This document shows positions 10,561-10,563 of a stretch of DNA of 10,563 nucleotides, piece after piece. The notes below the pieces were generated by a model, which ran no database searches, was not told where the DNA came from, and saw nothing but the letters and a program-made list of their open reading frames with translations. Source of the stretch: Candidatus Margulisiibacteriota bacterium (GTDB taxonomy: Bacteria > Margulisbacteria > WOR-1 > XYC2-FULL-46-14 > JAHJBW01); assembly GCA_018813405.1 (NCBI GenBank), contig JAHJBW010000070.1, positions 1 through 10,563 on the forward strand. The letters run 5' to 3'. Position 1 is the stretch's first letter. Every line of letters begins with the position of its first letter. The translations under genes were made by a program, and so were the position numbers.

Positions 10561-10563
10561 GCC

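Noticed and set aside
1..10563. CRISPR array, insertion sequence or transposase
   Set aside because: No regularly spaced repeats with unique spacers, no transposase-like protein and no terminal inverted repeats with target duplications were seen.

Overview
The window looks like chromosome from an uncultured diderm (outer-membrane) bacterium of moderate GC. The diderm call rests on a TonB-dependent receptor, a TonB protein and a large protein with SLH-like repeats followed by a probable beta-barrel. An SLH repeat array joined to a barrel is the OmpM/cyanobacterial-porin style of outer-membrane attachment. Together with a Bacillus-type aspartokinase with an internal start, this suggests a Terrabacteria diderm, for example the Margulisbacteria/WOR-1 area. 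That placement is inference only.

Left edge (1-790, minus strand, clearly more AT-rich than the rest): a 54-residue peptide gene with a strong promoter and Shine-Dalgarno sequence, then a strong symmetric hairpin terminator, then a radical SAM/SPASM-type enzyme cut off by the window edge. This has the layout of a ribosomally made, radical-SAM-modified peptide (RiPP) locus with no precursor family I recognise. It is the most interesting part of the window.

797-2644 (plus): lysC (aspartokinase), apparently leaderless and with a perfect internal Shine-Dalgarno sequence and ATG for a separate regulatory beta subunit. It is followed after 3 nt by plsY (membrane acyltransferase of phospholipid synthesis). 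A hairpin spans the lysC stop and plsY start. plsY converges on, and overlaps by 14 nt, a secreted 3D-domain protein (2631-3020, minus).

3109-3364: two tRNA-Pro genes (anticodons GGG and CGG), then an apparent tRNA 3'-end remnant whose T loop is split by a 30-bp double palindrome.

3371-5863 (minus): the 773-residue SLH-barrel protein, followed by a 50-residue lysine-rich small protein with its own Shine-Dalgarno sequence.

5903-7917 (plus): a tightly overlapping operon of a membrane-anchored M23 peptidase, a bactofilin and rsmI. The peptidase-bactofilin pair is a cell-wall shaping module.

7916-10560 (plus): a structured-looking leader, a TonB-dependent receptor whose start codon lies in five imperfect 7-bp repeats, a 10-bp perfect inverted repeat, a TonB protein, and a short reading frame that resembles the start of a DUF2905 membrane protein but stops early at the window end.

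No gene-free stretch exceeds about 110 bases. At least two genes and one tRNA promoter share an extended -10 box of the form TGnTATAAT, and in lysC and the SLH gene it lies only 6 nt before the start codon.
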